A stretch of 64,000 nucleotides of DNA from the NCBI GenBank assembly GCA_948144175.1, contig CANXME010000251.1, positions 55,256 to 119,255 on the forward strand, written 5' to 3'. The translations under genes and the position numbers were made by a program. Shown one piece after another: positions 8,560 through 17,133 of this stretch. This DNA comes from Closterium sp. NIES-65. Taxonomy: Eukaryota; Streptophyta; Zygnematophyceae; Desmidiales; Closteriaceae. The notes under the pieces were generated by a model, which saw only the letters and a program-made list of their open reading frames with translations, was not told the DNA's origin and did not search any database. The stretch's first letter is position 1. Each line of letters begins with the position of its first letter.

Positions 8560-9282
8560 TTCATGCGGCGGGCCCGTTTGAAGGCAAAAAGAGCTGGAAT
8601 CTCGTCCCAAGGTATCTAGGATTGTGGCAAACACGATCGTGCTGGGCGGTCCAGGATCCGAGTAACATTGCGTCACATTTTATACCGGTACGGATTTTGC
8701 AGCTTCCTGGGCTCACAAACGCCCTTATATGGGGACGGTTTTTCATGCGGCGGGCCCGATTGAAGGCAAAAAGAGCCGGAATCTCGTCCCAAGGTATCTA
8801 GTAATGTAGCAAACACGATCGTGGTGGGCGGTCCAGGATTCGAATAACATTGCTGCACATTTTATACCGGTACGGATTTCGCAGCTTCCCGCGCTCACAA
8901 ACGCCCTTATATGGGGACGGGTTTTCATGCGGCGGGCCCGTTTGAAGGCAAAAAGAGCTGGAATCTCGTCCCAAGGTATCTAGGATTGTGGCAAACACGA
9001 TCGTGCTGGGCGGTCCAGGATCCGAGTAACATTGCGTCACATTTTATACCGGTACGGATTTCGCAGCTTCCCGGGCTCACAAGCGCCCTTATATGGGGAC
9101 GGTTTTTTATGCGGCGGGCCCGTTTGAAGGCAAAAAGAGCTGGAATCTCGTCCCAAGGTATCTAGTAATGTGGCAAACACGATCGTGGTGGGCGGTCCAG
9201 GATTCGAATAACATTGCTTCACATTTTATACCGGTACGGATTTCGCAGCTTCCCGGGCTCACAAACGCCCTTATATGGGGAC

Positions 9283-9287
9283 GGGTT
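9283..9287. other. Target-site duplication of copia copy 2, left side (GGGTT)
   Basis: Same 5-bp word and same monomer position as in copy 1; paired with 16834-16838. Confidence 0.92.
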
Positions 9288-9419
9288 TGAGAAAATATGA
9301 ACGAGAATGAAATGACTATGAATGAAGTGAGTACAAATAGGAAACCCTAGTTGGGTTGTACCCCCTATGGGATACCCCACTATAGCCTACACAACTAAGT
9401 AAGCTATAATATTCTGACT
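9288..9419 (-). repeat. 3' LTR of copia copy 2, with altered terminal base
   Basis: 132 bp. On the minus strand it begins AGTCAG where the other three LTRs begin TGTCAG, so the conserved terminal T (plus-strand position 9419) is changed. This should not affect the existing copy, and a new round of reverse transcription could rebuild the terminus. Confidence 0.92.
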
Positions 9420-9429
9420 CACCCCCATA
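9420..9429 (-). promoter_or_regulatory. Polypurine-tract-like primer site, copy 2
   Basis: TATGGGGGTG on the minus strand, identical to copy 1 and next to the mutated LTR end. Confidence 0.62.
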
Positions 9430-9611
9430 GGCAAAGTGGGGGAGAACAAAGGGTCACAAGACCAGTCAAGCAAAGCAAGGCAAAGCTCAGGGTGGATCAC
9501 AAAGTCACCACACATTCCGAGCACAAGTTCAAAAGGCCAAAAGGCCAGTTCACATGCAAGAGCATATATAGAAATATACAAGAGTATATATAGGTCAAGG
9601 TACAAGCAAGG
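9430..9611 (-). other. 3' untranslated segment of copia copy 2
   Basis: Nearly identical to 1280-1461, with the same paired TATATA blocks. No open frame of note and no env-like gene. Confidence 0.72.
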
Positions 9612-12600
9612 TCAAGAAGCGAGCAAGTGAGGTAAGACAGGCACAAGACCCAGCTGCGTGCAACAACGCTGATGATCACAAGGCGCAAGTGCCTTGGTGA
9701 AGACATCAGCAGTGTTGGCCTCAGAGGCCACGTACGCAAGTCGCAACTGTCCACGCTGCTGTAGCTCACGAGCAAGAAAGTAGCGAAGAGCAATGTGCTT
9801 TGTCCTGTGCTCCAGTCGCTGCTCACGACACAAGGCCAGCATGGCCTTGTTGTCGACGTACAGGACTGGAGGAGAACGAGGCGGCTCTCCAAGGTCGGTC
9901 AGCAGGTAGGTGAGCCAGCGAAGCTCCTGTGCAGCCATGGCCCCGGCGTAGATCTCAGCCTCACAACTGGAGCCGAGAACAGAAGACGAGCGGGTAGCCC
10001 GCCACGAGACAGAGCCGGAACCAAGGCTGAAGGTGTAACCCTGTGACGACCGCTGCGTAGCCTGGTCGTCAGCCCAAGAAGCGTCCGCGTGCCCAGTGAG
10101 GACCACTGGACTGCGCCCTCCAAGCACTAGCCCCATGCCCGACGTACTGCACAAGTAGCGCAACACCCTCTTCGCTGCAGCCATGTGCTCTGGTCGGTGT
10201 CTCCCAGGAGCAACATAGCGTGCGAGAATGCTAAGAGGGTATGCAAGGTCAGGTCGTGTGCAGGTCATCAGGTACATGAGGCAGCCAACAAGCTCTGCAT
10301 ACGGGCCACTCGACTCTACGGACTCATCCAAAGGCAGAGCTGAGAGCGAGTGGCGAGTAGGCAGAGGAGTGGCCTGAGGCGAGGAGTACGTGAAGCCGAA
10401 GCGCTGAAGGACCTGCTGCACCATGTGTGACTGAGTCAGGGTAATGGTGCGGCGTGCTCTGTCCCGGGTGATCTGCAAGCCAAGGTAGCTGCGCAGTTCA
10501 CCCAGGTCAGTGCACGTGTGTCTCTTCTGCAGCTCGGACTTCACGTAGGCAAGTCCAGCAGTGTCAGCTGTGGCAAAGACCAAGTCGTCGACGTACACGA
10601 GGATGTAGAACGGCGGCAGAGAGGTGTCGGTGCGAAGAAACAGCGACGGGTCGGCAGTAGACGGAGCAACCCCAAGTGCCGCCAGCGTAGTCCTCAGTGT
10701 GTCGTGCCACTCACGTGGCGCCTGGCGGAGACCGTAGACTGGACGCCGGAGACTCCACTGGGTACCAGGAGGGAAAGACCCAGTGAAGCCAGGTGGGCGA
10801 CGCAGCCAGATCTCCTCGTGCAGGCTACCCTGCAAGAAAGCAGTGCTGAAGTCGAGAGAGTGCAGCTCGTAGTCACGGTGAGCAGCAACGTGCAACAGTA
10901 CCCGAAGAGTGGTCATCTTCGGGGTGGGGGAGAAGGTCTGAAAGTAGTCAACCCCCTGCCGCTGACTGAAGCCACGAGCCACGTAACGCGCCTTGAAGAC
11001 AGGCGGAGAACCCGGCGGCCGCTTCACCCTGAAGATCCACATGCCACTGACGATGTTCGCCCCAGGAGGGGGAACAGCGTCAACGTAGGTGCCTGTGGAC
11101 TTCCAGGAAGCCATCTCTGCATCCATAGCTGCCTGCCACTGAGAGGAGTAGGGACCCTCTATCGCCTCCGCGTAAGAGCGCGGAGTCGGGATGTCTAGTG
11201 CATCCGGGTCTCCCTCAGGGGCTAGCAGTACAGACGCGAGACGAGGTGAAGCGGCAGCCAGACAGTGGAACTCCTCCTGTCTGTCCTCAAGGACGTCCGT
11301 GCCAAGGGCACACTCACCCCCGACGGACGGAGGACAGGCCGACTCAGACTCAGCGACAAGACTAGCAGCGTAGTCCAGACGACAGCGCGCAGCAAAGTCA
11401 ACGAGCTCAGTGACAAGGGAAGACGCAGCAGACGACTCGAAAGAAGGGTCAGTGACGACAGTAGCGAGGAGACGCGTGACAGTAGGACTGGCAGCACGAA
11501 GAGAGTCCGACGCAGGGTCAGCGAGAGTAGGAAGAGAGGACGCAGGAGGAGAAGGCAAAGGGGCACGCAAGGGAGCAGTGGACGGACGCAGAGACATCTG
11601 GTGCGTGCCAGGGACAAGAGGAGGACGCTGACGCGAACCGCGACCACTCGGGCGTGCAGCACGAACGGGCGACGCAGGACGAGACGCAGGCTCACGACGC
11701 TCAGTAAGACCTCCAGTAGGACCAGCGTAGGGAGAAGGAGCAGGCAAAGGGGAGGCAGGCTGTAGCTGTGACTGTGACGAGACAGGCTGTGGACCCTCTA
11801 AGGGAGGAGCAGGAGGACAAGGAGAAGGTGTAAGACCAAAAACCTGCTGCAGGAGCGGAACGAAGTACGGGCGAGGCCGCGCGGCGACACCAGAAACAGC
11901 AGGTACAGCACCAGTACCCCCAGGGGGGGAACCCGCTCCAGCAGCACCTCCAGCAGCACCTCCAGTAGCTCCAGAACCTCCAGTAGCACCGCCAGTAGGA
12001 CCGCCAGCGGCAGTCTCAGCGCCAACACCCTCAGCAGCACCAGCTCCAGGAGATTCCTCAGACCCAGCAGCTCCAGCACCCACAGTACGAGCACCTCCGG
12101 GACGCTCGGCAGCAGCACCCTCTGCAGCCGAAGAACCTCCAGCACCAGCAGCACGCCTCCAGCGCCGGGCAAACCACTCACGCAGCTCCAGCGGGGAGAG
12201 TGGCTCTCGGCGAGACGACCCAGGCTCAGCACCCCCAGGTCCAGCACCCCCAGACACCGCACCCCCAGGCTCAGCACCCCCAGGCTCAGCACCCCCAGGC
12301 TCAGCACCCCCAGGCTCAGCACCCCCAGGCTCAGCACCCCCAGACACCGCACCCCCAGGCTCAGCACCCCCAAGCGTAGCGCCCCTAGTCCCAGCACCCT
12401 CAGGCTCAGCTCCCGCAGCAGCACCAGAGTCACCAGTGACCTCAACAGGCTCGACCGCGTCTACCTGGGACACACCTGAAGGGGCAGGACCCTGAGGGGG
12501 GAGGGGGTCTACCGGGGGGGGACCTGGTGCCAAGAAGAGCGGGGGCGGGGGAAGGGACGGAGTGCGGTAGGGGAAGAGGCGGTAGTAGGGTACCGACTCG

Positions 12601-15542
12601 TCGAACGTGACGTCCTGGGAGGACAGAACACGGCGAGAGGTGGGGTGGTAGAACTGCCACCCAGGGGCGTCGGGGGGGAACCCCAGGAAGACGCAGGGAG
12701 CAGCACAAGGGGACAGCTTGTCCGCAGACAAGTCGCGAACAAACGCCCGAGATCCCCAGACCCGGAACGCCGACGCATCGCCAACCTTCCCCGTCCACAG
12801 CAGGGCTGGGGAGGTCTCCGGTCGGGAGACCTTGGGGTGAAGGTTGATCTGGTGCGCAGCGTACCTGACCGCAAACGGCCACAGAAAATGGGGAGCTGCC
12901 GCATGCATCATAGACGTACGAGCGACGTCCATGACCATGCCAATGCGGCGCTCTGCAATCCCATTCTGCTGTGGTGAGTCCGGAAGCGTGAAGGACTGAC
13001 GGATGCCTCGTGCACGACAGTAGGCACTCAGAAGACCAGAGGAGAACTCTCCGCCTCTGTCCGAGTGCAGACGCAAAACAGGGAAGTCAGCGCCAAAGCT
13101 CTTCCGAAGCTGGAGACGAGCTGCGCGGATCCAGTCGATCAGCACCGCAGAGACCTCACCCTTGCTGCGCAAGGGGAAGACCGTGGTGTAACGCGAGTAG
13201 TCGTCAACAACTAGCAGGAAGTAGCGCTCCTGACCCTGTCCACGGACGCGGGCTGGGCCCCACACGTCCATGTGAAGCGTCTGCAACGGGGCCTCCGTCG
13301 GAGGAAACTGGGAGGCGTGAGGGGCAGCACGCTGGCGCCCCTCAACACAGGGGACACAGGCAGGGCCAGGGCCCTGAGGAAGGGGAGGGAGGGACCGGGG
13401 AAGGCCAGACACAAGAAGACGGGAGGCCATACCTCTGAGCCGAAGCAGAGAGGGGTGGCCAAGGCGGTGGTGCCAGAGGAGGGTCTCGTGAGAGAGACGA
13501 CGACACGAACAGGGGGCAGACTCAGGACCAGACCTGGACGCTGCAGCAAACACCTGACCAGACGAAAGGACCCTACCAGACTCAGCACCTGGAGGAGAAG
13601 CAGTGGTCAGTGTGTACAGGCTCAACCCTGGCCGACGTGTAAACGTAGCCAGGTGGCGACCTGTGCGAGCCTCTGTGCAGTGTGTCACCCGCTGACGAGC
13701 AGGAGTGAACTGGTGGACACCCGCATCCTGTAGGTCAGCACCACTCACCAGGTTCGTCAAGAACGAGGGGAGGTAGAGACCAGACAGGGTGCCAGAGGGG
13801 GCTGCCGGGCACGGAAGGACAGTGGAGAAGCGAGACAGGACTGGTCCCCCAGAGGGGTCAGCCAGGGACACCGCAACCGGCCGACTCAGCGGCGTGAGAG
13901 TGGTGCGGTCCCGAAAGAAGGAGCGAGAGGCCCCAGAGTCGAGGGTGAAGGTGTGAGAGGCCGAAGCCGACACAGTACCTGAGAGCGCAGACTCACCAGT
14001 ACCTGAGGGCTCAGACGCACTGGCACCTAGAGCAGCAGCCTCACCGGCACCTAGAGCAGCAGTATCAATGCCCGGGTCGGGCGGGAAACACCGGTAACAG
14101 TCATCCTCATCACTACCAGTCACAGCATACATAGCAGAAAGAATAGCATCAAAGTCAAGATCATAAATAGCTACACCAGCCCTAGACAGCTCTCCCCAGC
14201 GGGGGATCTCAGCGGCATCCGGAAACTGCTGACGCCAGGCGTCGGTCAGGCGGCCAAAGCAGCGGCGGGTTGTGTGGGTGCCTCCACACCTCTCCCCCGC
14301 ATGGTCGCCGGTGCGAAGAACGTAGGGGCAGGGACCAAACGCACCACCACGCTGACGCTGCAAGTACCACTCACGGAGCTGCTGAGGGGCGGGGACGGCG
14401 CGAGAGCGCTGCTGCTGCTGTGGCTGCTGCTGCTGCTGCTGCGGTTGCTGCTGCTGCTGCTGCTGGCGCTGACCACCTCCAGAGCTGCTCCGCTGGGACG
14501 AGCCACTCCGACCCCCGCCGCCACCGCCACCCCCGCCTCCACCGCCACTCCCGTCTCCACCGCCACCGCCCCCACCGGCACCCTCGCCCCCGCCGCTCCC
14601 ACCGCCTCCTCCGCTACCGCCTCCGCCGCCACCTCCGCCTCCGCCTCCGCCACCAGTACCTCCACTCCCGCCACCACCTCCACCGCCACCCCCACTCCCC
14701 CCGCCACCCCCACCTCCTCCACCACTGCCCCCTCTAGCTCCACCCGCTCCCTTGCCCCCCTTGCCCTTGCCAGCGCGGCGTCTACCGCTGGGGGCAGACG
14801 CCGCACCGACCGACTCAAAACCAGCGAGGTCGGCCGCAGCGGCAGAGGCGACAGAGGGCAGTAGGGGGGAAGGAGAACACCCCTCAAAGATGGGGGTGCG
14901 AGGGTCACCCCGAGAGGCCCCTACTGCGACGATGCTCTTCTCAGCCGCTAGCAGGGACTCCTCAAGGAGGTCGACAGTAAGGGTGGTGGGACAGACAGAG
15001 ATAAACTGGTCCCTAACGACACGAAGGGACTCAGGGAGACGGGTGACGAGAAAGTAGAGAGAGATGTACATGGGAGGAGGGTTTGCGGCGCGGAACTCAG
15101 CAGGAAGCGCAGCTCGGTAGCGCGTGTCACTAGCGCGGAGGTGGGTAACGAGGTCAGCGACAGTGGGAAAGGAAGCGAGGTCAGGGAAGAGAAACGGTAG
15201 CATGAGGCGGCTAAGTGTAGCGGAGGAAGGGGAGGAGTAGCGTGCAACTACAGCGTCGTACAAGGCCTGAGCGGTCTTGCACTGACTAAAGTGGGCACGC
15301 TCGGAGGAAGGGAGGTGGCGACGCACAGCAAGACGTGCAGCAGCATCACGGGTCGCCCACTTGGAGCGAACGGCAGAGTCAGCATCAGCAGGAAGGGCAG
15401 GGACAGCGCCATAGACAAAGTCAAAGAGAGAGACCTCATCGATCGCATCACACAGTAAGTACAGCTGCAGGTCTTCAATCCAGACGACAACGTCAATGGC
15501 CCTCCCCTCAGCGTCAAAATTCAGAACATTGGGGGTGGCCAT
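9612..15542 (-). CDS. gag-pol: Copia Gag-Pol polyprotein, copy 2 (1976 aa)
   Basis: Same polyprotein as copy 1 with scattered substitutions and five additional linker residues (one more AEPGG unit). Visible sites are Gag, Gly-rich and Gln-rich tracts, knuckle residues C405, C419, H423 and C428, protease D535, integrase D759, D828 and E864, reverse transcriptase YVDD at 1650-1653, and RNase H residues five positions later than in copy 1. Substitutions against copy 1 are mostly conservative or in low-complexity parts (for example TFDAEG to NFDAEG in Gag, and FQVWG to FRVWG after the integrase core, where copy 2 has the more usual copia form). There is no stop or frameshift, so either copy could supply proteins. 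Start chosen at the MATPNV ATG; the extension upstream begins with GTG. Confidence 0.96.
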   Translation of the reverse strand: MATPNVLNFDAEGRAIDVVVWIEDLQLYLLCDAIDEVSLFDFVYGAVPALPADADSAVRSKWATRDAAARLAVRRHLPSSERAHFSQCKTAQALYDAVVARYSSPSSATLSRLMLPFLFPDLASFPTVADLVTHLRASDTRYRAALPAEFRAANPPPMYISLYFLVTRLPESLRVVRDQFISVCPTTLTVDLLEESLLAAEKSIVAVGASRGDPRTPIFEGCSPSPLLPSVASAAAADLAGFESVGAASAPSGRRRAGKGKGGKGAGGARGGSGGGGGGGGGSGGGGGGGGGSGGTGGGGGGGGGGGGGSGGGGGSGGGEGAGGGGGGGDGSGGGGGGGGGGGGRSGSSQRSSSGGGQRQQQQQQQPQQQQQQPQQQQRSRAVPAPQQLREWYLQRQRGGAFGPCPYVLRTGDHAGERCGGTHTTRRCFGRLTDAWRQQFPDAAEIPRWGELSRAGVAIYDLDFDAILSAMYAVTGSDEDDCYRCFPPDPGIDTAALGAGEAAALGASASEPSGTGESALSGTVSASASHTFTLDSGASRSFFRDRTTLTPLSRPVAVSLADPSGGPVLSRFSTVLPCPAAPSGTLSGLYLPSFLTNLVSGADLQDAGVHQFTPARQRVTHCTEARTGRHLATFTRRPGLSLYTLTTASPPGAESGRVLSSGQVFAAASRSGPESAPCSCRRLSHETLLWHHRLGHPSLLRLRGMASRLLVSGLPRSLPPLPQGPGPACVPCVEGRQRAAPHASQFPPTEAPLQTLHMDVWGPARVRGQGQERYFLLVVDDYSRYTTVFPLRSKGEVSAVLIDWIRAARLQLRKSFGADFPVLRLHSDRGGEFSSGLLSAYCRARGIRQSFTLPDSPQQNGIAERRIGMVMDVARTSMMHAAAPHFLWPFAVRYAAHQINLHPKVSRPETSPALLWTGKVGDASAFRVWGSRAFVRDLSADKLSPCAAPCVFLGFPPDAPGWQFYHPTSRRVLSSQDVTFDESVPYYRLFPYRTPSLPPPPLFLAPGPPPVDPLPPQGPAPSGVSQVDAVEPVEVTGDSGAAAGAEPEGAGTRGATLGGAEPGGAVSGGAEPGGAEPGGAEPGGAEPGGAEPGGAVSGGAGPGGAEPGSSRREPLSPLELREWFARRWRRAAGAGGSSAAEGAAAERPGGARTVGAGAAGSEESPGAGAAEGVGAETAAGGPTGGATGGSGATGGAAGGAAGAGSPPGGTGAVPAVSGVAARPRPYFVPLLQQVFGLTPSPCPPAPPLEGPQPVSSQSQLQPASPLPAPSPYAGPTGGLTERREPASRPASPVRAARPSGRGSRQRPPLVPGTHQMSLRPSTAPLRAPLPSPPASSLPTLADPASDSLRAASPTVTRLLATVVTDPSFESSAASSLVTELVDFAARCRLDYAASLVAESESACPPSVGGECALGTDVLEDRQEEFHCLAAASPRLASVLLAPEGDPDALDIPTPRSYAEAIEGPYSSQWQAAMDAEMASWKSTGTYVDAVPPPGANIVSGMWIFRVKRPPGSPPVFKARYVARGFSQRQGVDYFQTFSPTPKMTTLRVLLHVAAHRDYELHSLDFSTAFLQGSLHEEIWLRRPPGFTGSFPPGTQWSLRRPVYGLRQAPREWHDTLRTTLAALGVAPSTADPSLFLRTDTSLPPFYILVYVDDLVFATADTAGLAYVKSELQKRHTCTDLGELRSYLGLQITRDRARRTITLTQSHMVQQVLQRFGFTYSSPQATPLPTRHSLSALPLDESVESSGPYAELVGCLMYLMTCTRPDLAYPLSILARYVAPGRHRPEHMAAAKRVLRYLCSTSGMGLVLGGRSPVVLTGHADASWADDQATQRSSQGYTFSLGSGSVSWRATRSSSVLGSSCEAEIYAGAMAAQELRWLTYLLTDLGEPPRSPPVLYVDNKAMLALCREQRLEHRTKHIALRYFLARELQQRGQLRLAYVASEANTADVFTKALAPCDHQRCCTQLGLVPVLPHLLAS

Positions 15543-15649
15543 GACAGCAGCTAATAGTCTCACCGGGCTGGAAGAGTCGGGTAGGTCAGCAGCACAGGAA
15601 CACAGCCCAGGAGCAGCAGTAGTCCCACAGGAGCAGGAGTGCGACTCCT

Positions 15650-15804
15650 CCGGCGGCTCGGGCGGCTCAGGCGGCTCGGGCTGCTCAGGCGGCTCGGGCG
15701 GCTCGGGCGGCTCGGGCGGCTCGGGCGGCTCGGGCGGCTCGGGCGGCTCGGGCGGCTCGGGCTGCTCGGGCGGCTCGGGCGGCTCGGGCGGCTCGCGCGG
15801 CTCG
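15650..15804. repeat. Expanded 9-bp minisatellite GGCGGCTCG in leader, copy 2
   Basis: About 17 units; compared with copy 1 a block of nine more units lies between two GGCTGCTCN markers, which suggests a single internal duplication or slippage event instead of many single-unit gains. Confidence 0.88.
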
Positions 15805-15904
15805 GGTGACGCAGAGGCTCACGGGCGGCGCGGGCGGCTGCACGGGCGGCTCACGGGCGGCTGGGGCTGCTCACGGGCGGCACGGTGGGCCGCTGTACGG
15901 GCGG

Positions 15905-16590
15905 CTGGGCCGACGGCGGGCCGTAGCGGGGCTGTAGCGGGGCCGGCGGCGGGCTGTAGCGGGGCTGTAGCGGGGCTGTAGCGGGGCCGACGGCGGGCTG
16001 TAGCGGGGCCGACGGCGGGCTGTAGCGGGGCCGACGGCGGGCTGTAGCGGGGCCGACGGCGGGCTGTAGCGGGGCCGGCGGCGGGCTGTAGCGGGGCCGA
16101 CGGCGGGCTGTAGCGGGGCCGGCGGCGGGCTTGAGCAGGGCCGACAGCGTGCTGTAGCGGGGCCGGCGGCGGGCTGTAGTGGGGCCGACGGTGGGCTGTA
16201 GCGGGGGCCGACGGCGGGCTGTAGCGGGGCCGACGGCGGGCTGTAGCGGGGCCGACGGCGGGCTGGAGCGCGGCCTACGGCGGGCCGACGGGGTCTAGGC
16301 GGGGCCGACGAGGGGCCGTAGCGGGGCCTATGCGGGCCTACGGGGCCTAAGCGGGGCCGACGCGGGGCCGTAGCGGGGCCTAAGCGGGGCCGACGAGGCC
16401 TAAGCGGGGCCGACAGGGCCTAAGTGGGGCCGACGAGGGGCCGTAGCGGGGCCTAAGCGGAGCCAACGGGGCCTACGCGGGGCCGACGAGGCCTAAGTGG
16501 GGCCGACTAGGGGCCTAAGCGGGGCCGACGAGGGGCCTAAGTGAGGCCGACGAGGGGCCTAAGCGGGGCCGACGAGGGGCCTAAGCAGGA
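15905..16590. repeat. About 22-bp GC-rich tandem repeats in leader, copy 2
   Basis: Same two successive unit families as copy 1 (GGGCTGTA-type, then GGGGCCTAA-type), with several unit-level differences. Confidence 0.85.
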
Positions 16591-16623
16591 GCACGGCGGT
16601 AAGGGCGACACGGGGGGGTCGCT

Positions 16624-16680
16624 AAAAAAAAACGCGCGCCTCGGGGCGCGCTTCGGTAGGCCCTAGGAACAGTCCCTAGG
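16624..16680 (-). promoter_or_regulatory. GC hairpin with T9 tract and paired CCTAGG palindromes near the PBS, copy 2
   Basis: The 7-bp stem (16634-16651), the run of nine T on the minus strand (16624-16632) and both CCTAGG palindromes (16662-16667, 16675-16680) are all unchanged from copy 1, although the neighbouring repeats have drifted. This conservation is suggestive but the copies are young. Confidence 0.6.
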
Positions 16681-16686
16681 AAGGGA

Positions 16687-16701
16687 CCTGCTCTGATTCC
16701 A
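16687..16701 (-). promoter_or_regulatory. Primer binding site, initiator-Met-tRNA-like, copy 2
   Basis: TGGAATCAGAGCAGG on the minus strand directly after the 5' LTR, identical to copy 1. Confidence 0.88.
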
Positions 16702-16833
16702 TGAGAAAATATAAACGAGAATGAAATGACTATGAATGAAGTGAGTACAAATAGGAAACCCTAGTTGGGTTGTACCCCCTATGGGATACCCCACTATAGC
16801 CTACACAACTAAGTAAGCTATAATATTCTGACA
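16702..16833 (-). repeat. 5' LTR of copia copy 2
   Basis: 132 bp with TG...CA ends on the minus strand. Private change: A at 16713 where the other LTRs have G. Confidence 0.95.
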
Positions 16834-16838
16834 GGGTT
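16834..16838. other. Target-site duplication of copia copy 2, right side (GGGTT)
   Basis: GGGTT, followed in phase by TTCATGCGGCGGGCCCG of Sat182. Confidence 0.92.
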
Positions 16839-17133
16839 TTCATGCGGCGGGCCCGTTTGAAGGCAAAAAGAGCTGGAATCTTGTCCCAAGGTATCTAGGA
16901 TTGTGGCAAACATGATCGTGCTGGGCGGTCCAGGATCCGAGTAACATTGCGTCACATTTTATACCAGTACGGATTTCGCAGCTTCCCGGGCTCACAAGCG
17001 CTCTTATATGGGGACGGTTTTTCATGCGCCGGGCCCAATTGAAGGCAAAAAGAGCCGGAATCTCGTCCCAAGGTATCTAGTAATGTAGCAAATACGATCG
17101 TGGTGGGCGGTCCAGGATTCGAATAACATTGCT

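Larger units (their letters stand above)
8555..9287. repeat. Sat182 block 2 between the two copia copies (4 monomers)
   Basis: 733 bp, four monomers alternating between the GTGCTGGG/GGATCCGAG and GTGGTGGG/GGATTCGAA subtypes. It matches 405-1137 at an offset of 8150 bp, including rare variants such as TTTTGCAGCTTCCTGGG, CCCGATTGAAGG, AGCCGGAATC, AATGTAGCAAAC and TTCCCGCGCTC. This shared set ties the flank of both elements to one duplication event. Confidence 0.94.
15543..16686 (-). other. Long GC-rich 5' leader of copia copy 2
   Basis: About 1.14 kb, the same organisation as copy 1 but longer through repeat expansion. No gene seen in it. Confidence 0.8.
9288..16833 (-). mobile_element. Full-length Ty1/copia LTR retrotransposon, copy 2 (7546 bp)
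   Basis: Same family, orientation, structure and insertion point as copy 1. It is 129 bp longer, mostly from nine additional 9-bp leader units (81 bp) and one additional AEPGG unit in the linker (15 bp). Its LTRs also differ at 2 of 132 positions. No LTR variant is shared between the two copies, so the four LTR changes are all private and arose after the copies separated or during their synthesis. The coding frame is intact. Confidence 0.96.

Noticed and set aside
8640-9220. tRNA-like Pol III boxes in Sat182 (TGGCAAACACG and GGATTCGAATAAC)
   Set aside because: The B-box-like word misses its final C, exists in only one of the two subtypes, and the surrounding bases cannot form a T stem or an acceptor stem.
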